A DNA stretch of 64,000 bases, taken from the NCBI GenBank assembly GCA_016713005.1, contig JADJPY010000012.1, positions 496,001 through 560,000 of the forward strand, read 5' to 3'. The notes under the pieces are model-generated. The model was not told the DNA's origin. It ran no database searches and saw only the letters and a program-made list of their open reading frames with translations. The position numbers and the translations under genes are program-made. This DNA is from Ramlibacter sp. Its GTDB lineage: Bacteria; Pseudomonadota; Gammaproteobacteria; Burkholderiales; Burkholderiaceae_C. Positions 50,659 to 59,414 of the stretch are shown here, piece after piece (positions within the stretch are counted from its first letter, which is position 1; every line of letters starts with the position of its first letter).

Positions 50659-52140
50659 ATGATGTCCCAGATCGATTTCAGGAAAATCCGGGCGGTGGCG
50701 CTGACAGCGTTGCTGGCCACTGGCGTGACGGCGGCACTGTTGCAGCATGCACCTTCGTCCGCCCAGGGCTCACCCGTGGTTCGTGGCCTGCCCGACTTCA
50801 CCGAACTGGTCGAGCAGGTCGGACCGTCGGTCGTGAACATCCGGACGGTCGAGCGTGTCCGTGCTGGCGCAGGTCCGACGGGCAATGGCCTCGATGAGGA
50901 GATGCAGGAGTTTTTCCGGCGCTTCTTTGGCCAGCCGCTGCCCGGCGCGCCGCGACAGCCGCAGCGGCCCAATCGGCCGCAACAGGAAGAAGAACGCCCC
51001 CGCGGCGTGGGCTCGGGGTTCATCCTCACTGCAGACGGCTTCATCATGACGAACGCGCATGTGGTCGATGGCGCCGACGAAGTTCTGGTCACCCTGACGG
51101 ACAAGCGCGAATTCAAGGCCCGGATCATCGGTGCCGACAAGCGCACCGACGTCGCCGTCGTGAAGATCGAGGCAAGCGGATTGCCTGCGGTCAAGGTCGG
51201 CGATGTCAACCGGCTGAAGGTGGGCGAATGGGTGATGGCCATTGGCTCCCCTTTCGGGCTGGAGAACACGGTGACGGCCGGCATCGTCAGTGCCAAGCAG
51301 CGCGATACGGGCGACTATCTGCCCTTCATCCAGACCGACGTCGCGATCAATCCCGGCAATTCCGGCGGGCCCCTGATCAACATGCGTGGAGAGGTTGTGG
51401 GCATCAACAGCCAGATCTATTCCCGGTCGGGAGGCTTCATGGGCATCTCTTTCTCCATCCCGATGGACGAAGCCAGCCGCGTTGCCGACCAGTTGCGTGC
51501 GTCCGGGCGTGTCACACGCGGGCGCATTGGCGTCCAGATCGACCAGGTGACCAAGGATGTTGCAGAGTCGATCGGACTTGGCAAGCCCCAGGGCGCGCTG
51601 GTGCGGGGGGTCGAGGCGGGGTCGCCCGCAGACAAGGCGGGGGTGGAGGCCGGGGACATCATTACCCGGTTCGACGGCAAGCTGATTGACAAGTCAACGG
51701 ATCTGCCTCGACTTGTAGGCAATACCAAGCCGGGCAACAAGAGCGCCATCACGGTGTTCCGTCGGGGTTCCAGCAAGGACTTGAGCATCGTGATTGGCGA
51801 ATTCGAGCCCGAGAAGCCCACACGCGTGTCCGAGCGGGACGAAAAGCCCAAGGCTGTGGCCGCCGCCCAGTCGCTTGGCTTGACCGTGAGCGACCTGACC
51901 GAGGCACAGAAGAAGGAACTGAAAGTTCGAGCTGGCGTGCGCGTGGATGCCGCCTCCGAGGCCGCCGCCCGCGCAGGCATCCGCGAGGGCGATGTGATCC
52001 TGGCAATTGCCAACACCGAGGTCGGCGGCGTCAAGGAGTTCGAGGCAGCCGTGGCGAAGCTCGACAAGAGCAAACCCGTCAACGTCCTGTTCCGCCGGGG
52101 TGATTGGGCCCAGTACGCACTGATCCGCCCCTTGCGCTAG
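50659..52140 (+). CDS. mucD: Do-family periplasmic serine protease MucD/DegP
   Basis: 493 residues from ATG 50659 (AAAGGAAAGG upstream); ATG 50638 is possible. A signal-anchor-like N-terminus is followed by the trypsin domain with an intact triad: His in TNAHVVDGAD, Asp in RTDVAVVKI, Ser in GNSGGPLINM. Two PDZ domains (VEAGSPADKAGVEAGDIITRFDG; AAARAGIREGDVILAIAN) follow. It degrades misfolded envelope proteins. It is the last gene of the rpoE block and ends at a terminator. Confidence 0.96.
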   Translation: MMSQIDFRKIRAVALTALLATGVTAALLQHAPSSAQGSPVVRGLPDFTELVEQVGPSVVNIRTVERVRAGAGPTGNGLDEEMQEFFRRFFGQPLPGAPRQPQRPNRPQQEEERPRGVGSGFILTADGFIMTNAHVVDGADEVLVTLTDKREFKARIIGADKRTDVAVVKIEASGLPAVKVGDVNRLKVGEWVMAIGSPFGLENTVTAGIVSAKQRDTGDYLPFIQTDVAINPGNSGGPLINMRGEVVGINSQIYSRSGGFMGISFSIPMDEASRVADQLRASGRVTRGRIGVQIDQVTKDVAESIGLGKPQGALVRGVEAGSPADKAGVEAGDIITRFDGKLIDKSTDLPRLVGNTKPGNKSAITVFRRGSSKDLSIVIGEFEPEKPTRVSERDEKPKAVAAAQSLGLTVSDLTEAQKKELKVRAGVRVDAASEAAARAGIREGDVILAIANTEVGGVKEFEAAVAKLDKSKPVNVLFRRGDWAQYALIRPLR

Positions 52141-52159
52141 TTGTCATTGGCCGTCAAGT

Positions 52160-52193
52160 AGCCCCAGCCGCAGAACGGGTTTGGGGCTTTTTT
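52160..52193 (+). terminator. Rho-independent terminator after mucD
   Basis: The stem AGCCCCA/TGGGGCT (52160-52166, 52182-52188) is followed by a T-run (six T including the stem end). It starts 20 bp after the mucD stop and ends the rpoE block. Confidence 0.8.
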
Positions 52194-52518
52194 GTATCAG
52201 GGCTGCCACGTGCCGCGGAAGGCCGGCATCGCTTTCTGACGAGCAAATATGTTTGCAGGTGCTAACTTAATTTTTTTCTAACGACAATTTTGGATAGAAT
52301 TCCGACCTTTCCGGACTCATTGTGAGTATATGGTGGGGCTTGCGGACCACCATGTGGGATAAAGATGTTGGTTCCACTGACGATCCACAGATCGCCCACA
52401 AGTTGTCCAAATGTCTTTGATCTCAAACTGTTATTAAGTTGTGGATAAGATGCATGTTGCTGCACTGCAACTACCAATTCGAGCCATTTTCAAGGCTGTA
52501 CGGACGGGGCTTTTTGCC

Positions 52519-52524
52519 TACAAT
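52519..52524 (+). promoter_or_regulatory. Candidate -10 element upstream of the lepA-leader terminator
   Basis: TACAAT, five of six matches. The hexamer 17 bp upstream (CTGTAC) is a poor -35. It is about 40 bp before the terminator stem and 115 bp before lepA. Confidence 0.35.
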
Positions 52525-52564
52525 GAAGCTCCAACTATCGCAGTTGCCATAGATTGTTGGTTTA

Positions 52565-52595
52565 GGGCGCGTCGCCACTCGACGCGCCCTTTTTT
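52565..52595 (+). terminator. Strong Rho-independent terminator upstream of lepA
   Basis: A perfect 10-bp stem GGGCGCGTCG/CGACGCGCCC with a 5-base loop, followed by six T. The rpoE block already has its own terminator 400 bp earlier, so this one must end a separate short transcript or attenuate lepA. Confidence 0.9.
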
Positions 52596-52639
52596 CTTGC
52601 CTGCTTCGTTTTAATTCAAACACTTAAGCTTCCCCGTTG

Positions 52640-54451
52640 ATGAATCACATCAGAAACTTTTCGATCATTGCGCACATCGATCACGGCAAATCGACGCTGG
52701 CTGACCGACTGATCCAGCGCTGCGGCGGCTTGAGTGATCGGGAGATGGAGGACCAGGTTCTGGATTCAATGGATCTGGAGAAGGAACGTGGGATAACCAT
52801 CAAGGCGCAGACAGCTGCGCTCAAATACAAGGCGCGTGACGGCCAGGTCTACAACCTCAACCTGATCGATACGCCGGGTCATGTGGATTTCTCCTATGAG
52901 GTCTCGCGCTCGCTGTCCGCCTGCGAGGGGGCACTGCTCGTCGTTGATGCCAGCCAGGGCGTGGAGGCGCAGACGGTGGCCAACTGCTATACGGCGCTGG
53001 ACCTAGGTGTAGAAGTCGTGCCCGTGCTCAACAAGATGGATCTGCCCCAGGCCGACCCCGACAACGCCAAGACCGAAATCGAGGATGTAATTGGCATCGA
53101 TGCCACGGATGCCATCCCCTGTTCGGCCAAGACCGGAATGGGCATTGACGACATCCTCGAGGCGGTGGTCTCACGGATACCTCCGCCCAAGGGCAACCCC
53201 GACGGCCCGTTGCGCGCGATGATTGTCGACAGCTGGTTTGACACGTACGTGGGCGTCGTCATGCTGGTTCGCGTGGTCGACGGACGGCTGGCGCGCGGCG
53301 AGCGGATCAAGATGATGGCCACCGGAGCCACCTACAACGCCGACAACCTGGGCGTATTCACCCCGGCCAACGAGTCGCGCGAATCGCTTGAGGCTGGCGA
53401 GGTGGGGTACATCATCGCCGGCATCCGCGAGCTTCAGGCTGCCAAGGTCGGCGACACAGTCACGCTCATCAGGCCCGGTACCGGTGGCGCGGCGGCCACC
53501 GCCGCCGAACCGCTTCCCGGTTTCAAGGAAATCCAGCCGCAGGTGTTCGCCGGTCTGTACCCGACCGAGGCCAATCAATACGACTCGCTGCGCGACGCAC
53601 TTGAGAAGCTCAAGCTCAATGATTCCTCGCTGCATTACGAGCCCGAGGTCAGCCAGGCGCTGGGTTTCGGGTTTCGCTGCGGATTCCTGGGCCTGCTGCA
53701 CATGGAGATCGTGCAGGAGCGGCTGGAACGCGAGTTCGACCAGGACCTGATCACCACGGCCCCAAGCGTGGTGTACCAGGTCGTCAAGGCCGACGGAGAA
53801 GTCTCGATGGTGGAGAACCCGTCCAAGATGCCCGACCAGGGCCGGCTGGAGGAAATCCGCGAGCCGATCGTGACGGTCCACCTGTACATGCCGCAGGAAT
53901 ACGTGGGCGCCGTCATGACGCTTGCCAACCAGAAGCGCGGCGTCCAGATGAACATGGCTTACCACGGCCGCCAGGTGATGTTGACATACGAGTTGCCGCT
54001 GGGCGAGATCGTCCTGGACTTCTTTGACAAGCTCAAATCCGTCAGCCGTGGCTATGCCAGCATGGACTACGAGTTCAAGGAGTACCGCGCCTCGGATGTG
54101 GTCAAGGTCGACATTCTGCTCAATGGCGAAAAGGTGGACGCGCTGTCCATCATCGTGCACCGCACCCAGGCACAGTACCGTGGCCGGGCCGTGGTGGCCA
54201 AGATGCGCGAGATCATCAGCCGCCAGATGTTCGATGTGGCGATTCAGGCCGCCATTGGCGCCAACATCATCGCGCGCGAAACCGTCAAGGCGTTGCGCAA
54301 GAACGTGCTGGCAAAATGCTACGGTGGCGACATCTCCCGCAAGCGCAAGCTCCTTGAAAAACAGAAGGCAGGCAAGAAACGCATGAAGCAGATCGGTTCG
54401 GTTGAGGTTCCCCAGGAAGCGTTTCTGGCCATCCTCCAGGTGGAGGAATGA
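52640..54451 (+). CDS. lepA: Elongation factor 4 (LepA)
   Basis: 603 residues from ATG 52640; a TTG just before is in frame, and no Shine-Dalgarno is visible. It is a translational GTPase acting on stalled or back-translocating ribosomes and in 30S biogenesis. G motifs: HIDHGKST, LIDTPGHVDFSYE, LNKMDLP. The LepA-specific C-terminal domain (YGGDISRKRKLLEKQKAGKKRMK) is present. The lepB start overlaps its stop by one base. Confidence 0.98.
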   Translation: MNHIRNFSIIAHIDHGKSTLADRLIQRCGGLSDREMEDQVLDSMDLEKERGITIKAQTAALKYKARDGQVYNLNLIDTPGHVDFSYEVSRSLSACEGALLVVDASQGVEAQTVANCYTALDLGVEVVPVLNKMDLPQADPDNAKTEIEDVIGIDATDAIPCSAKTGMGIDDILEAVVSRIPPPKGNPDGPLRAMIVDSWFDTYVGVVMLVRVVDGRLARGERIKMMATGATYNADNLGVFTPANESRESLEAGEVGYIIAGIRELQAAKVGDTVTLIRPGTGGAAATAAEPLPGFKEIQPQVFAGLYPTEANQYDSLRDALEKLKLNDSSLHYEPEVSQALGFGFRCGFLGLLHMEIVQERLEREFDQDLITTAPSVVYQVVKADGEVSMVENPSKMPDQGRLEEIREPIVTVHLYMPQEYVGAVMTLANQKRGVQMNMAYHGRQVMLTYELPLGEIVLDFFDKLKSVSRGYASMDYEFKEYRASDVVKVDILLNGEKVDALSIIVHRTQAQYRGRAVVAKMREIISRQMFDVAIQAAIGANIIARETVKALRKNVLAKCYGGDISRKRKLLEKQKAGKKRMKQIGSVEVPQEAFLAILQVEE

Positions 54452-55416
54452 TGCAGTTCCTGACCGCCATTGTCCTGGGCGCATTTGCCTCGTATGCCGG
54501 GGCCTGGTATTTCGGTCTGGTCGACGGCAATTTCGCCTTGCTCCTGTTCTGCGCCTGTGTGATTACCGGGGCCTACTGGGTTGCCGAGCGTGCGTGGTTT
54601 CTGCCCCGTCGCAGGGCGGCGGCGGCAGCACTGGAAGAGCAGGCCGTGCGCCGTCGCGCCGAACTGGCGGCGCGCGGCATCACCCAGGTGGATGGAGATG
54701 TTGCCGAGGCGCGCCAGAAAATCCTGATGCAACCCTGGTGGTTGGACTGGACCGCTGGCCTGTTCCCGGTGATCCTGGCCGTGTTTTTCCTGCGTTCCTT
54801 CCTGGTGGAGCCTTTTCGCATTCCGTCGGGATCCATGATGCCCACGCTGCTTGTCGGCGACCTGATTCTGGTGAACAAGTTTCACTATGGCATCCGCCTG
54901 CCGGTGATCAACCAGAAGGTCACGCAGGGCAACGCTCCCCAACGCGGGGACGTCATGGTGTTTCGCTACCCGCCGAAACCCGGTCTGGACTACATCAAGC
55001 GGGTGGTGGGCCTGCCGGGAGACGAAATCTCCTACCTGAACAAGCAACTGATGGTCAACGGTAAGGCGGTCACGCGCACGCCGATGCCGGATTTCTTTGA
55101 CTCGGACACCATGCGCTATGGCAAGCAGTTTGAGGAGCAGTTGCCAGAGCGGCGCCACCGCCTGTTGCTGGATGATGACCGTCCGGCGTTCATTCCCGGT
55201 GCCGAAGACTTCCCGTTCCGCGCCAATTGCCGCTACAGTGCGGAAGGAGTGACATGCAAGGTGCCCGACGGCCACTACTTCATGATGGGCGACAACCGCG
55301 ATAATTCACTGGATTCGCGTTACTGGGGTTTTGTCCCCGATCAGAACATCGTGGGGAAGGCGTTTTTCGTCTGGATGAATTTCGGGGACCTGCGCCGGAT
55401 CGGATCATTCGACTGA
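54451..55416 (+). CDS. lepB: Signal peptidase I
   Basis: 321 residues from ATG 54451, with GGAGG four bases upstream; the ATG at 54448 is too close to it. Two N-terminal membrane segments (about 3-22 and 27-44) and a third before the active site are present. The catalytic Ser128 is in PSGSMMPTL, Lys183 is in YIKRVVGLPGDE, and GDNRDNSLDSRYWGFV is the C-terminal signature. It cleaves signal peptides of exported proteins. Confidence 0.97.
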   Translation: MQFLTAIVLGAFASYAGAWYFGLVDGNFALLLFCACVITGAYWVAERAWFLPRRRAAAAALEEQAVRRRAELAARGITQVDGDVAEARQKILMQPWWLDWTAGLFPVILAVFFLRSFLVEPFRIPSGSMMPTLLVGDLILVNKFHYGIRLPVINQKVTQGNAPQRGDVMVFRYPPKPGLDYIKRVVGLPGDEISYLNKQLMVNGKAVTRTPMPDFFDSDTMRYGKQFEEQLPERRHRLLLDDDRPAFIPGAEDFPFRANCRYSAEGVTCKVPDGHYFMMGDNRDNSLDSRYWGFVPDQNIVGKAFFVWMNFGDLRRIGSFD

Positions 55417-55487
55417 TATCGGCCGGTTGCCCGCAGAGTTGGTGTGCGGCGCAGTTGGAGCGCCAGGTTTTCACAAGGAGTGAGGTC

Positions 55488-55841
55488 ATGAGAGTTCAAT
55501 CCAGGTCAGCACAACGCGGGATTTCCTTCCTCGGACTGATCTTCGTCGGCGGTGTGCTGGCATGCGCCGGTGTCGTGGGTGCCCAAGTGTTCCCGACAGT
55601 GATGGAGTATCAGGCCATCATGAAGGCCGCTGCCAAGGCCCGTGAAGGCACGACCGTGCCCGAAGTTCGCGCAATTTTCGACAAGCAGCAGGCGATCGAG
55701 GACTTCAAGGCGGTCATGGGCCGGGATCTGGACGTCCAGAAAGTCGGTGACAAGGTGGTGGTCAGCTTTGCCTACACCAAGGAAATTCACCTGGCCGGAC
55801 CTGCCTACCTGTTGCTCAAGTACGCCGGGCAGACCAAATAG
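55488..55841 (+). CDS. DUF4845 domain-containing small membrane protein
   Basis: 117 residues from ATG 55488 with AAGGAGTGAGG upstream. One N-terminal membrane helix (ISFLGLIFVGGVLACAGVVGA, about 12-32) precedes a small soluble domain (PEVRAIFDKQQAIEDFKAVMGRDLDVQKVGDKVVVSFAYTKEI). DUF4845 proteins sit between lepB and rnc in many beta- and gamma-proteobacteria. The role is unknown. Confidence 0.88.
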   Translation: MRVQSRSAQRGISFLGLIFVGGVLACAGVVGAQVFPTVMEYQAIMKAAAKAREGTTVPEVRAIFDKQQAIEDFKAVMGRDLDVQKVGDKVVVSFAYTKEIHLAGPAYLLLKYAGQTK

Positions 55842-55842
55842 C

Positions 55843-56532
55843 GTGTCTGACGGTCTTTCTGCATTGCAGCAACGGCTGCAACATTCATTCTCCGATGATC
55901 GTCTTCTCCTGCGTGCGCTGACGCACCGCAGTTTCTCGGCCGATCACAACGAGCGCCTCGAATTCCTCGGTGATTCCGTGCTCAACCTCTCGGTGGCCGA
56001 CCTGCTGTTTCAGGCCCTGGGCAACCAGCCTGAAGGTGACCTGTCCCGCGTGCGCGCCAATCTGGTCAAACAGGAGACACTCTTTCACCTGGCCACGGAA
56101 CTGGGCCTGCAATCGGTGTTGCGCCTGGGAGAGGGCGAGGCACGTTCGGGCGGCAACATGCGCCCCTCCATCCTGGCGGACGCACTGGAAGCGGTGATCG
56201 GCGCCGTCTACCTGGATGCCGGATTCCCCGCTGCCTCCAAGCTTGTGGGGCGCCTGTTCGGCAAGATGGAAATCCATCCGGCGATGCAAGCGCTGTCCAA
56301 GGATCCCAAGACCGAGCTGCAGGAGTGGCTGCAGGGTCGCAAGCTCAAGCTTCCGGTCTACAGTGTTGTGGGTACATTGGGCGCCGCCCACCGGCAGACC
56401 TTTGATGTGGCCTGCGAGATACCTGAGTTGAACCACGTCGAACGCGGTATCGGCGCGTCGCGGCGAGCTGGTGAGCAGGCCGCGGCCGCTGCCATGCTGA
56501 TGCATATCCGCACGATCGGGAAAAAGCCATGA
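55843..56532 (+). CDS. rnc: Ribonuclease III
   Basis: 229 residues from GTG 55843, one base after the preceding stop. The catalytic signature NERLEFLGDS is at 36-45, and the second acidic cluster is in ILADALEAVIGAVYLD. A C-terminal dsRNA-binding domain follows (PKTELQEWLQGRKLKLPVYSV; RRAGEQAAAAAML). It processes rRNA precursors and double-stranded RNA. It overlaps era by four bases. Confidence 0.97.
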   Translation: MSDGLSALQQRLQHSFSDDRLLLRALTHRSFSADHNERLEFLGDSVLNLSVADLLFQALGNQPEGDLSRVRANLVKQETLFHLATELGLQSVLRLGEGEARSGGNMRPSILADALEAVIGAVYLDAGFPAASKLVGRLFGKMEIHPAMQALSKDPKTELQEWLQGRKLKLPVYSVVGTLGAAHRQTFDVACEIPELNHVERGIGASRRAGEQAAAAAMLMHIRTIGKKP

Positions 56533-57470
56533 ACCCATCCGCTGCCGACGCAACGGCCACGCCCGCCGAACCGGGCGCGCAGCGCTGTGGCCTGATCGCC
56601 ATCGTGGGCAAGCCCAACGTGGGCAAGTCCACGCTGCTCAACGCCCTGGTCGGCCAGAAGATCAGCATCACTTCGCGCAAGGCTCAGACCACACGGCACC
56701 GGATCACCGGCATCCGCACCATTGGCGACACGCAGTTCGTGTTCGTGGACACGCCCGGCTTTCAGACCCGTCACAACACGGCGCTCAACCGCTCGCTAAA
56801 CCGTACAGTTCTGGGCGCCGTGGGTGATGTCGATCTGGTGCTGTTCGTCGTGGAGGCGGGCAACTTCACCCTCGGCGACGCGCGCGTGCTGGCCCTGCTG
56901 CGCGAGGGCCTGCCTGTCCTTCTGGTGGCCAACAAGCTTGACGCCGTCCACCGGCGTGCGGAGCTGGCACCGTGGCTCAAATCCATGCAGGCGCGTCACC
57001 CGTTTGCAGAATTTGTGCCCATGTCCGCCAAGAATCCCAAGGACGTGGAGCGCCTGTTCGGCATTTGCGCAAAATACCTGCCGCAACAGGCTTGGTGGTA
57101 TGCCGAGGACGAGCTGACCGACCGCAGCGAGAAGTTCCTGGTGAGCGAGACCATCCGCGAAAAGCTGTTCCGCTTCACCGGGGATGAGCTGCCGTATACG
57201 TCCACAGTCGTGATCGACAAGTTCGAAGAAGAGCCCAGCCCCAGGCACGGTCGGATGATCCGGGTGGCCAGCACCATCGTGGTGGAGCGCGACAGCCACA
57301 AGGCGATGATCATCGGTGAAGCGGGCGAGCGGCTCAAGCGCATCGGCACCGAGGCGCGCACCGAACTGGAGAAGGCGCTGGGGTCGAAGGTGTTCCTGGA
57401 ACTGTGGGTCAAGGTGCGCTCCGGCTGGGCCGACGACGAGGCGCGCGTCAAGTCCTTCGGCTATGAGTAG
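56529..57470 (+). CDS. era: GTPase Era
   Basis: 313 residues. Motifs: G1 GKPNVGKSTLLN, G2 region RKAQTTRHRITGI, G3 DTPGFQ, G4 NKLD, G5 SAKN. The C-terminal KH domain includes VERDSHKAMIIGEAGERLKRIGTEAR. It binds the 16S rRNA 3' end during 30S maturation. It is coupled to rnc by an ATGA overlap. Confidence 0.97.
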   Translation: MNPSAADATATPAEPGAQRCGLIAIVGKPNVGKSTLLNALVGQKISITSRKAQTTRHRITGIRTIGDTQFVFVDTPGFQTRHNTALNRSLNRTVLGAVGDVDLVLFVVEAGNFTLGDARVLALLREGLPVLLVANKLDAVHRRAELAPWLKSMQARHPFAEFVPMSAKNPKDVERLFGICAKYLPQQAWWYAEDELTDRSEKFLVSETIREKLFRFTGDELPYTSTVVIDKFEEEPSPRHGRMIRVASTIVVERDSHKAMIIGEAGERLKRIGTEARTELEKALGSKVFLELWVKVRSGWADDEARVKSFGYE

Positions 57471-57472
57471 CG

Positions 57473-58216
57473 ATGAAGCGGATCGCCGATGAGCCGGCCT
57501 ATGTGCTGCACCGGTATGACTGGAGCGAGTCCAGCCTGATTCTCGAGGCGTTCACACGCCACCACGGCAGGGTGGCGCTGGTGGCCAAGGGCGCCAAGCG
57601 GCCCAGTTCCGGCTTTCGTCCCGTGTTGCTGCCGCTGCAGCCCCTGCGCCTGGCATTCGGCGGCGATGCCGAGATCCGCACGCTCAAAGGGGCCGAGTGG
57701 GTGGGTGGCCACGTCATGCCCACGGGAGACGCATTGCTGGCAGGTTGTTACCTCAACGAGCTGCTGCTGCGCCTGCTGGCGCGCGAGGACCCGCATCCTG
57801 CCTTGTTTGATGCCTATGCCGCTGCGGTGCAGGTGCTGGCATCGGTCCACGGCGACGCACTCCAGCCCGCGCTGCGCGCCTTTGAACTGGTGCTGTTGCG
57901 CGAGATCGGGTTGCTGCCGGTGCTGGATGCGCAGACCCTGACACTGGCGCCACTGGATGATGGCGCAACCTACAGCCTGGTGCCCGAGGGCGGGCTGATA
58001 GCGGCCGACCGGCCCGACCGAGCCAGCCTGTCAGGGCAACACTGGGTGGCATTGCAGCGCGCGCTGGACGACGAGGCACCGTTCCACGCCGCCCTGCGGG
58101 TGTGCGCGGTGGCGGTGGCCGACATCAAGCCCCAGTTGCGGACCCTGCTGAACTACCATTGCGGTGTGTCCACATTGCGCACCCGCCAGCTGATGATTGA
58201 CCTGCAAGCCCTATGA
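57473..58216 (+). CDS. recO: DNA repair protein RecO
   Basis: 247 residues. The N-terminal OB-fold reads VLHRYDWSESSLILEAFTRHHGRVALVAKGAKRPSSGFRPVL. It is followed by a helical domain (LLAGCYLNELLLRLLAREDPHPALFDAY) and a C-terminal RQLMIDLQAL. Zinc-binding cysteines found in some RecO are absent. It loads RecA with RecR on SSB-coated DNA. It begins two bases after era and overlaps pdxJ by four. Confidence 0.94.
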   Translation: MKRIADEPAYVLHRYDWSESSLILEAFTRHHGRVALVAKGAKRPSSGFRPVLLPLQPLRLAFGGDAEIRTLKGAEWVGGHVMPTGDALLAGCYLNELLLRLLAREDPHPALFDAYAAAVQVLASVHGDALQPALRAFELVLLREIGLLPVLDAQTLTLAPLDDGATYSLVPEGGLIAADRPDRASLSGQHWVALQRALDDEAPFHAALRVCAVAVADIKPQLRTLLNYHCGVSTLRTRQLMIDLQAL

Positions 58217-58965
58217 GCCCCACGACTGCCCTGTCCGTCAACCTCAACAAGGTCGCGCTGGTGCGCAATACGCGCCACCTGGGCATCCCCTCGGTCACGC
58301 GCGCCGCCACGCTGTGCCTGCAGGCCGGCGCGCAGGGCATCACCGTGCACCCCAGGCCAGACGAACGCCACATCCGCGCCCACGACGTGCACGACCTGGC
58401 CGCGTTGCTGAAGGACTGGCCGCAGGCCGAGTACAACATAGAGGGCAACCCTTTCCACAACCTGATGGACTTCATCCGCCGGGTCCGTCCGCACCAGGCC
58501 ACCTTTGTGCCCGACAGCGTGGAGCAGTCCACCTCCGACCATGGCTGGCGCTTCCCCCAGGACGCGGCCCGCCTTCGACCGCTGGTGGACGAATGCCACG
58601 CGCTGGGCGTGCGGGTCAGCCTGTTCATGGACCCCGAGCCGCAGCAAATGGCGGGTGCGCGGGCGGTGGGCGCGGATCGTGTGGAGCTGTACACCGAAAC
58701 CTGGGCGCGCGCCTTTGGTACGCAGCAGGAAGCCGCGGTGCTGGCGGGCTTTGCTGCCACGGCAAGCGCGGCGGGCGATGCCGGACTGGGGCTGAACGCC
58801 GGACACGACCTCAACCGCGACAACCTGGACACCTTCCTGCGCGGGGTGGCGGGCGTCCAGGAGGTGTCCATCGGCCATGCGCTCGTCGCCGATGCGCTGG
58901 AGCTGGGTTACGACGCCACGGTGAAGGACTACCTGCGCTGCATTGCCCGGGCGACTTCCGGATGA
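58213..58965 (+). CDS. pdxJ: Pyridoxine 5'-phosphate synthase PdxJ
   Basis: 250 residues. It condenses 1-deoxyxylulose-5-phosphate with 3-amino-1-hydroxyacetone phosphate in vitamin B6 synthesis. Motifs: LSVNLNKVALVRNTR, GITVHPRPDERHIRAHDV, EYNIEGNPF, and AGHDLNRDNL. It overlaps recO and acpS by four bases each, in the usual order. Confidence 0.97.
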   Translation: MSPTTALSVNLNKVALVRNTRHLGIPSVTRAATLCLQAGAQGITVHPRPDERHIRAHDVHDLAALLKDWPQAEYNIEGNPFHNLMDFIRRVRPHQATFVPDSVEQSTSDHGWRFPQDAARLRPLVDECHALGVRVSLFMDPEPQQMAGARAVGADRVELYTETWARAFGTQQEAAVLAGFAATASAAGDAGLGLNAGHDLNRDNLDTFLRGVAGVQEVSIGHALVADALELGYDATVKDYLRCIARATSG

Positions 58966-59399
58966 TCTACGGCATCGGCACGGACATTTGCGACGTGCGG
59001 CGCATCCGCGCGTCGCTGGAGCGCCACGGTGAGCGCTTTGCCCGCCGTATCCTGTCGGAGGGCGAGTTCGCGACCTGGCAGGGGCGGAGCCAGCGTTTCC
59101 CCGAGCGGGGTGTGCGCTACCTGGCCACGCGTTTCTCGGCCAAGGAATCCTTCAGCAAGGCGATCGGCCTGGGCATGCGCATGCCCATGACCTGGCGCCT
59201 GTGCGAGATCGCCAGCGAGCCCAGCGGCAAACCCGTCATCGTGCTGCATGGCGCGCTGGCGCGCTGGTTCGAGGAACGCGGACTGAGCGCCCACGTCACG
59301 GTGACCGACGAGTCCGACTATGCCGCCAGCTTCTGTGTTGTAGAGAAAATCGGCCTACAGCCCGCTCTGGTATTGGCTGATCCACTATCAAAACAATAG
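58962..59399 (+). CDS. acpS: Holo-[acyl-carrier-protein] synthase AcpS with repeat-derived tail
   Basis: 145 residues. AcpS transfers phosphopantetheine from CoA to apo-ACP. Motifs: YGIGTDICDVRRI at 3-15 (metal-binding Asp8) and RFSAKESFSKAIG (Glu and Lys). The fold normally ends around residue 126, here at AASFCVVE. The final 17 residues (129-145, KIGLQPALVLADPLSKQ) and the TAG stop are encoded by a copy of the 58-bp repeat and lie outside the usual domain. Confidence 0.93.
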   Translation: MIYGIGTDICDVRRIRASLERHGERFARRILSEGEFATWQGRSQRFPERGVRYLATRFSAKESFSKAIGLGMRMPMTWRLCEIASEPSGKPVIVLHGALARWFEERGLSAHVTVTDESDYAASFCVVEKIGLQPALVLADPLSKQ

Positions 59400-59404
59400 C
59401 AATC
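59346..59404 (+). repeat. 58-bp palindromic repeat family, copy 8 (acpS tail)
   Basis: ATCGGCCTACAGCCCGCT, a variable middle, CCACTATCAAAACAATAGCAATC. It is in frame with acpS and gives its C-terminal tail and stop. It occupies almost the whole acpS-nagZ junction. Confidence 0.82.
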
Positions 59405-59414
59405 AGGGCTTGTC

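Larger units (their letters stand above)
52200..52600 (+). ncRNA. Low-GC intergenic region before lepA, candidate small RNA or attenuator leader
   Basis: No convincing gene is present. Contents: a TAGAAT -10-like site around 52293; a 7-bp hairpin ATGGTGG/CCACCAT at 52330-52353; a DnaA-box-type TGTGGATAA at 52440-52448; TACAAT (five of six) at 52519-52524; a weak stem CCAAC/GTTGG at about 52531-52560; then a strong terminator. A transcript from TACAAT to the terminator would be about 65 nt; from the upstream site, about 300 nt. The minus-strand frame at 52262-52477 looks non-coding. Confidence 0.4.

Noticed and set aside
52440..52448. DnaA-box-type TGTGGATAA in an A+T-rich gap, possible replication origin
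   Set aside because: Only one good box, no dnaA, dnaN, gidA or parAB nearby, and no clustered boxes or 13-mers; the origin is not here.
52262..52477. 71-codon minus-strand frame in the lepA upstream gap
   Set aside because: No ribosome site, no recognisable composition or homology pattern, and it covers hairpin and promoter-like sequence.
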